Program-made: the position numbers and the translations under genes
Notes under the pieces: generated by a model
Databases searched by the model: none
What the model was told of the DNA's origin: nothing
The model's input: the letters and a program-made list of their open reading frames with translations, nothing else
In this document: positions 59,300 through 64,000 of the stretch, one piece after another
Position numbering within the stretch: position 1 is the stretch's first letter
Layout: every line of letters starts with the position of its first letter
Source: Burkholderia sp. WAC0059
Lineage (GTDB): Bacteria > Pseudomonadota > Gammaproteobacteria > Burkholderiales > Burkholderiaceae
Assembly (NCBI RefSeq): GCF_002870125.1
Contig: NZ_PNEO01000014.1
Coordinates: 62,001 to 126,000 of the forward strand
Length of the DNA stretch: 64,000 nucleotides
Direction of reading: 5' to 3'

Positions 59300-59835
59300 A
59301 CGCCCCACCAACCCCGTTCCCGTGCCCTGTCGCGCGCCGCGACGGCCACTTCCGCAAAATCGTCCCGCCCTGCTCGGGACACAAAAAAAAACCCACCGCG
59401 CGTGCGCGCTGGCGGGCACGCGTCGATCAAGACCCATTCGGGGAAAGACAAAACCGGCCAACAACCGCTACGGCGCCGCCCGGCGAACCGGCAACGCTGT
59501 CGCCGACCGTCGTTCCGGCTGCGGGCTATCCGCAAGGACAGCGAACCGGACCGACGCGGCGCTACCTGCGAGCGCCGTGGGGGCATCCTCGCACGACAAA
59601 TTTGATTTGTGCAATCCCGGCGTAAACCCGGCGCGACGCGTGACAGTTCAGCGTCTTTTGATGAATGCCCGATGAAAACGAGCCATTTCGCAAGGGCAAC
59701 CGGCCGCAATGGCGGCGAAAAGCGCCCGCGAGCGCCTGACGCGCGCATGCCGGCCGGCATGGCGCGTCATCGACGGTAAAAAGGGCGGGACGCGTCGCGA
59801 GCCGGCGAGAGACGCCGGCGCAGGAACGCGAGCGC
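59300..59835. other. Leader region with terminator; possible attenuator or small RNA
   Basis: No protein gene is convincing. On the minus strand it holds a terminator (59383-59416) followed 83 bases later by the hydrolase ATG, and an ACAAAT-TTG-ATTTGT repeat (59596-59610) where a promoter might sit. The GC-rich 180 bases between could be a regulatory leader or an independent small RNA. Confidence 0.45.
59383..59416 (-). terminator. Intrinsic terminator upstream of the hydrolase gene
   Basis: On the minus strand a CCCGCC/GGTGGG stem with a GC-rich inner part is followed by nine T. The ychJ stop is over 400 bases away, so it may end a short leader or small-RNA transcript. Confidence 0.65.
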
Positions 59836-60288
59836 TCAGCCGACGCGCTCGTCGCGGTCCACGTAGCGCCAGCGGCCATCCTCGCCGCGCGTGAAACGGC
59901 TCAGCTCGTGCAGCCGCGACGCGCGTCCGCCGATCTTGTAACGGGCCACGAACTCGACTTCCGCATGGGCATCGTCGAACTGCTCGTGGCGCCTGACCGT
60001 CAGGCCGAGCCAGCGCGGCACATCGGGATCGGCGAAATCGGCCTCCAGATCGGCGGGACAGGTCTGCGGCGCCCAGGTCGCGCGCAGCCAGGCCGTGTCC
60101 TTGAGCACGTAGGCGCTGTAGCGCGAGCGCATCAGTTCGAGCGCCGTAGACGGCCGCGCACCGCCTTCGATGAAACGTCCGCAGCACTCGGCGTAGCGTG
60201 GCGGCTTCGTCCCCGATTTCAGACCGGGCGCGGCGCCGCCGCAGGGACAATCGATCGGTCTCGCTTCCGGAGCGGCCCTGTTTTTCAT
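59836..60288 (-). CDS. YchJ-family metal-binding protein
   Basis: A 150-residue YchJ-type protein with the conserved N-terminal CxC and CC pairs (C14, C16, C35, C36) and the core ALELMRSRYSAYVLKDTAWL, then a SnoaL-like/NTF2-like fold. Zinc binding is expected; function unknown. ATG 60288 gives the usual start. Confidence 0.9.
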   Translation of the reverse strand: MKNRAAPEARPIDCPCGGAAPGLKSGTKPPRYAECCGRFIEGGARPSTALELMRSRYSAYVLKDTAWLRATWAPQTCPADLEADFADPDVPRWLGLTVRRHEQFDDAHAEVEFVARYKIGGRASRLHELSRFTRGEDGRWRYVDRDERVG

Positions 60289-60585
60289 GACGACGAGAAA
60301 TCGATGGGAAATGGAACGAACGGAACCCGAAACGCCACGTCGCGGCCTACCAGCGGGGTTCTGTGTCGTCGTACCGGACGTCGAGCCCGAACGTGTTCGC
60401 GCCGAGCGCCGCCAACCCAGCCAGCGCCGCCACGTTGCGCGGTCGCCAGCACGCGCCGGTCATCGTGTGCGGACTGGCGCGCGAATTCGCGACCCCAACC
60501 CCGCAAAGCGCCCGCGCCCGGCACCGTCCTCCCCGCCGCCCGCGTCGACGCGCCCAGCCGTACCGGCCCGGTGCCCGCCACCGGC
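60289..60585. other. Gap between ychJ and carbonic anhydrase
   Basis: About 300 bases. Minus-strand frames from 60589 and 60593 are open, but neither has a domain or good initiation site. One ends in ALAGLAALGANTFGLDVRYD, which looks protein-like. I do not call a gene. Confidence 0.35.
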
Positions 60586-61353
60586 TCACTCATGCCGGGG
60601 TTCCTTGACGCCCCCGCCGACGATGGCGGGCACGTCGCCGAGCTTCGCGGCGTCGGCAGCCACCACGTCGTTGTGGGCCTCGTGCGCGCGGCTCGCCGAC
60701 ACGCCCGCCACGCAGCGCTCGTAGGCCGCCTGGAGCGCTTCGGGCGCGTCGATCGTCATGCCCAGGTTGCGCATGCGGCCATCGTGCACGCCGTAGGCCC
60801 AGCCGTGCACGGTGAGCGGCTGGCCGCGCGCCCAGGCGTCGTTGACGATGGTCGTGCGGCAGACGTTGACCACCTGCTCGATCGTGTTGAGCTCCACGAG
60901 CCGGCGATGGCGCGCCTCGCCGATCGGCCATTCCTCGAGCAGCGCCGCATGCTTGGCGCGCACGTCCTGCACGTGATGCAGCCAGTTGTCGGCCAGCCCG
61001 ACGCGCCGTCCGTGCAGCGCCGCGCCGACGCCCGAGCAGCCATAGTGGCCGACCACCATGATGTGCTTGACGCGCAGCAGGTCGACCGCGAACTGGATCA
61101 CCGAGAGGCAGTTCAGGTCCGAGTGCACGACGACGTTGGCGATGTTCCTGTGAACGAACACTTCGCCCGGCGGCAGGCCGATGATCTGGTTGGCCGGCAC
61201 GCGCGAGTCGGAGCAGCCGATCCACAGGTACTCGGGCGCCTGTTGGTCGGCGAGACGCGAAAAATATTCGGGGTCCGCGGCCAGCCGGGTGGCGACCCAC
61301 TTCTCGTTGTTCTCGAACAGATGCGCGAGCGGGTCTTCAGCGGGATTCGTCAT
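60586..61353 (-). CDS. can: Beta-class carbonic anhydrase
   Basis: A 255-residue zinc enzyme interconverting CO2 and bicarbonate. Zinc ligands C47, H103 and C106 and the D49-R51 dyad (CSDSR) are present. It supplies bicarbonate to biotin-dependent carboxylases, among other uses. It lies two genes away from the biotin operon on the same strand. Confidence 0.94.
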   Translation of the reverse strand: MTNPAEDPLAHLFENNEKWVATRLAADPEYFSRLADQQAPEYLWIGCSDSRVPANQIIGLPPGEVFVHRNIANVVVHSDLNCLSVIQFAVDLLRVKHIMVVGHYGCSGVGAALHGRRVGLADNWLHHVQDVRAKHAALLEEWPIGEARHRRLVELNTIEQVVNVCRTTIVNDAWARGQPLTVHGWAYGVHDGRMRNLGMTIDAPEALQAAYERCVAGVSASRAHEAHNDVVAADAAKLGDVPAIVGGGVKEPRHE

Positions 61354-61841
61354 GGTCGTAGCGAGTCGGTATATCGGAAACAGCGCAGGGGCTGCCCCTT
61401 CGTGTGTGGGAGAAAACGCGCGGCAGCGGGCCGGGCCGCGTTACCGGCAGGCCATCCCGGCCGTTACCGCGTCGCCCATCCAGCCCCCCCCGTGGCACAT
61501 TGCGGCGCCCGCCCTTACGTCGTCTTTGCGCTGCCTTTGCATTTACGCCGCCGACAACGCCCGCCAGCGCGGACACCGTGCCGGCCGGCGACGCGTGAAA
61601 GTCGGACAGGATTGCGGATTTCGGAGGCGGGCTCGCGCACCGGATTCGTTCCGGCGTTCGTCGCATCGCGGCACGGCCGGGCGGGGGACGATAGAATCGG
61701 CGTTTACGTTATCGTCAACCGCCGGCTTGCGCAACCGTCGCGCCGGTGCCGCCAATCCGGAGCCCCCGGAGAGGCAGGCCCGGCGACCCCGGCCGATCGA
61801 AACCCGCCGGGCCGGACAGGAGACAGGAGAACGCCCCCGCA
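61354..61841. other. Divergent promoter region, carbonic anhydrase/MBL hydrolase
   Basis: No gene is supported in these 488 bases. It should hold both promoters. GATAGAAT at about 61690 is a possible -10 region for the plus-strand gene. Confidence 0.4.
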
Positions 61842-62915
61842 ATGAACGCGCTCGAACACCAGTTGAACTACCCGTTCGCCGACACGCTGCCGGAACCCGG
61901 GCACGTCCTCGACGTCGCGCCCGGCGTTCGCTGGCTGCGCATGCCGCTGCCGTTCGCACTCGATCACATCAACCTGTGGCTGCTGCGCGACGAGATCGAC
62001 GGCCGGCCGGGCTGGACCGTCGTGGACTGCGGCATCGCCTCCGACACGATCCGGGCGCATTGGGAGCAGGTATTCGACCACGCGCTCGACGGCCTGCCGA
62101 TGCTGCGCGTGATCGTCACGCACTGCCACCCTGACCACTTCGGGCTCGCGCACTGGCTCTGCGAGGGCGGCGAGCACGGCCGCTGGAACGTGCGGCTCTG
62201 GATGACGCTCGGCGAATACATGACGGGCCGCGTCATGGCCGCCGGCGACGGCTCGAACGCGGGCGGAGAAGGCGCGATGCACCACTTCGCGCGCCACGGG
62301 CTGACCGACGAGGCCTCGCTCGAAAAGCTGCGCGACCGTCACGGCTATTACCCGAACCTCGTGCCGGACGTGCCGGGTCAGTACCGCCGGCTGCGCGAGG
62401 GCGACGCCGTCGCGATCGGTCCGCGCCGCTGGCGCGTCGTCACGGGCTTCGGGCATTCGCCCGAGCACTGCGCGCTCCATTGCGAGGAAACCGGCGTGCT
62501 GATCTCGGGCGACATGGTGTTGCCGCGCATCTCGACGAACGTGTCGGTGTTCGGCATGGAGCCCGAGGGCAATTCGCTCGGCCTGTATCTGGAATCGCTC
62601 GGCCGCTATGAGACGATGCCCGCCGACACGCTCGTGCTGCCCTCGCACGGCAAGCCGTTCCGCGGCCTGCACACGCGCATCGCGCAGTTGCGCGCGCATC
62701 ACGACGCGCGCCTCGCCGAGGTGCTCGAAGCCTGCGCGAAGCGGCCCCACAGCGCGGCCGACATCGTGCCGATCATGTTCAAGCGCGAGCTCGACATTCA
62801 CCAGATGACGTTCGCGATGGGCGAGGCGCTCGCCCATCTGCATCTGCTCTGGCTGTCGGGGCGCCTCGGCCGCGCGACCGGCGACGACGGCGTGATCCGC
62901 TTCGGTCGCGTCTGA
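61842..62915 (+). CDS. Metallo-beta-lactamase-fold hydrolase
   Basis: A 357-residue MBL-fold protein. The binuclear metal motif is THCHPDHFG (HxHxDH), with later ligands in GHSPEHCALH and SGDM. A C-terminal winged-helix-like part (about residues 260-350) is seen in glyoxalase-II-like and LACTB2-like members. Hydrolysis of a thioester or similar bond is likely. ATG 61842 with GGAGA upstream. The gene converges on lolA. Confidence 0.88.
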   Translation: MNALEHQLNYPFADTLPEPGHVLDVAPGVRWLRMPLPFALDHINLWLLRDEIDGRPGWTVVDCGIASDTIRAHWEQVFDHALDGLPMLRVIVTHCHPDHFGLAHWLCEGGEHGRWNVRLWMTLGEYMTGRVMAAGDGSNAGGEGAMHHFARHGLTDEASLEKLRDRHGYYPNLVPDVPGQYRRLREGDAVAIGPRRWRVVTGFGHSPEHCALHCEETGVLISGDMVLPRISTNVSVFGMEPEGNSLGLYLESLGRYETMPADTLVLPSHGKPFRGLHTRIAQLRAHHDARLAEVLEACAKRPHSAADIVPIMFKRELDIHQMTFAMGEALAHLHLLWLSGRLGRATGDDGVIRFGRV

Positions 62916-62952
62916 CGCGAAAAGGCCGCCCCGGGACGAAGCGGCCCGTCGC

Positions 62953-63663
62953 TCAGCCGTTGATGACGTCCGCGCCCTTCGGCACGACGAACTTGAACGT
63001 CCCGGCCGGCAGATCCGGATTCTTCTGGATGTCGGAGAAGGTCAGCAGCGTCACGTTGCCGAACACGTCGTGCAGCTCCATCGCCTCGAGGTTGCCGTCG
63101 CGAAAGCCGATGCCGACGCTCTCGAACTGCGTGTCCTTCGACTTCGGCGTCAGCTCCAGCCAGTCGATGCCGTTCTTCACGCCCGCGTCGCTCAGCGTGA
63201 AGTTTTTCTCCAGATCGTTGCTGCCGAACAGGATCGCCGCCGGGCTCGCGCCGAGCGCGCCGCCCAGCTTGCGCACCGTCACCTGGTTGAGGTCCTTGTC
63301 GTAGACGTAGAAGTTCTCGCCGTCGGCCTGCAGCAATTGCTGATAAGGCTTGTCGTACGACCAGACGAACTTGCCGGGCCGCGCGAACGCGAACGTGCCG
63401 CTCGAGACGGCGTTGGCGCGCGTCGCCGCGATCAGCGCGCTGCTCGCGTCCTGGCCGCCCGTCGGCGCCTTCACCTCCCGCTGCACGAACGTGCCGCGCG
63501 CCGAATGGACCTGCGCGACGAACGCCTTCAGTTGCTCGGTGCCGCTCGCGAACGCGTGGGACGCCGCGAGCATCGAGGCGCACAGCGCGACGGCGCGCGC
63601 GGCGGCGCCCAACCAGCGGCCCGACCCGGCAAAACGGGCAGACTGCCCGGCATAGTGCTGCAT
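62953..63663 (-). CDS. lolA: Outer-membrane lipoprotein carrier protein LolA
   Basis: A 236-residue periplasmic chaperone that carries lipoproteins from LolCDE to LolB. A long signal peptide ends at AFA (about residue 47). The LolA core is clear: [38 protein letters not shown] and [17 protein letters not shown] precedes ATG 63663. Downstream of ftsK, its normal neighbour. Confidence 0.94.
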   Translation of the reverse strand: MQHYAGQSARFAGSGRWLGAAARAVALCASMLAASHAFASGTEQLKAFVAQVHSARGTFVQREVKAPTGGQDASSALIAATRANAVSSGTFAFARPGKFVWSYDKPYQQLLQADGENFYVYDKDLNQVTVRKLGGALGASPAAILFGSNDLEKNFTLSDAGVKNGIDWLELTPKSKDTQFESVGIGFRDGNLEAMELHDVFGNVTLLTFSDIQKNPDLPAGTFKFVVPKGADVING

Positions 63664-63744
63664 GTACGACTCCCCATGATGGAAACAGAAAACGGACGAA
63701 CGGCACGGACCGTACTGATGCCCGCGCGCGCGGCGGCGCACGGC

Positions 63745-64000
63745 CTAATCGGTCTCGCGCGCCGGCGCCAGGATCTCGCGGTTGCCGTTCGACGACATCG
63801 CCGACACCAGACCCGACTGCTCCATCTGTTCGAGCAGTCGCGCGGCGCGGTTGTAGCCGATGCGCAAGTGCCGCTGCACCAGCGAAATCGACGCGCGGCG
63901 ATTCTTGATCACGACTTCGACGGCCTGGTCGTAGAGCGGATCGGACTCGTCGCCGGTGCCGCTCGCGCCGGCCGCGCCTTCGTCGCCCTCGCCCGCGGTG
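63745..64000 (-). CDS. ftsK: DNA translocase FtsK, C-terminal gamma domain only
   Basis: The last 84 residues are visible. [20 protein letters not shown] and [19 protein letters not shown] form the winged-helix gamma domain that reads KOPS/SRS sequences at the septum, followed by [10 protein letters not shown] and TAG at 63745. The motor domain lies beyond the right edge. Confidence 0.93.
   Translation of the reverse strand, partial: TAGEGDEGAAGASGTGDESDPLYDQAVEVVIKNRRASISLVQRHLRIGYNRAARLLEQMEQSGLVSAMSSNGNREILAPARETD

Noticed and set aside
60347..60593. Possible small gene upstream of ychJ
   Set aside because: Two overlapping frames start within the carbonic anhydrase stop. Neither has a domain or clear initiation site. 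One C-terminus looks protein-like, so a frameshifted relic cannot be excluded.

Overview
The window is high-GC DNA from a member of the Burkholderiaceae (Burkholderia sensu lato). The pointers are a Burkholderia-type Gram-negative porin, a 70-residue S21 paralogue, the biotin operon order bioA-bioF-bioD-bioB, ftsK/lolA, rarA/serS and parE/parC core genes, and many LysR/MFS pairs. Strong codon-position GC bias produces long antisense frames; these were discarded.

Positions 1-20.9 kb are an accessory catabolic region made of small regulator/transporter/enzyme units. They are: a LysR (cut by the window edge) with an AEC permease; a Rieske oxygenase, its VanB-type reductase and an unknown protein under a divergent GntR; an MFS permease and a class II aldolase with a divergent LysR; a LysR next to a SAF-domain oxidoreductase and an MFS permease; an Lrp-type regulator divergent from a second homodimeric pyruvate-dehydrogenase-type E1; and an enolase-superfamily acid-sugar dehydratase, MFS permease and LysR. 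Together they look like import and oxidation or dehydration of aromatic acids and sugar acids. None of the substrates can be named from sequence.

Positions 21-27.5 kb are an unusual stretch of very small genes: three that look related to one another, a fourth that may be, and one unknown. A cold-shock protein, an S21 paralogue with a TTG start, a PhnA zinc-ribbon protein, and a broken copy of a DNA-deoxyinosine glycosylase also lie here. The broken copy and the intact glycosylase flank a lower-GC membrane-protein gene.

Positions 27.5-48.8 kb are mostly housekeeping: ubiC, htpG, a MocR regulator with a divergent aminotransferase, RidA, PhzF, a GGDEF-EAL protein, a CopD-like protein, parC/parE, the ABC-F protein Uup, a rubredoxin gene with an in-frame stop, a porin, and an Nramp-related transporter. 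The transporter is preceded by two short upstream ORFs and lacks the usual transition-metal ligands.

Positions 49.8-64 kb hold tRNA-Ser(CGA), serS, rarA, bioBDFA, a secreted alpha/beta hydrolase with a leader terminator, ychJ, beta-carbonic anhydrase, an MBL hydrolase, lolA and the 3' end of ftsK (cut by the window edge).

The most interesting candidates for new biology are the double upstream ORF in front of the Nramp-related transporter, the small-protein cluster at 21-23.5 kb, and the displaced glycosylase 3' end around 25.5-27.4 kb.
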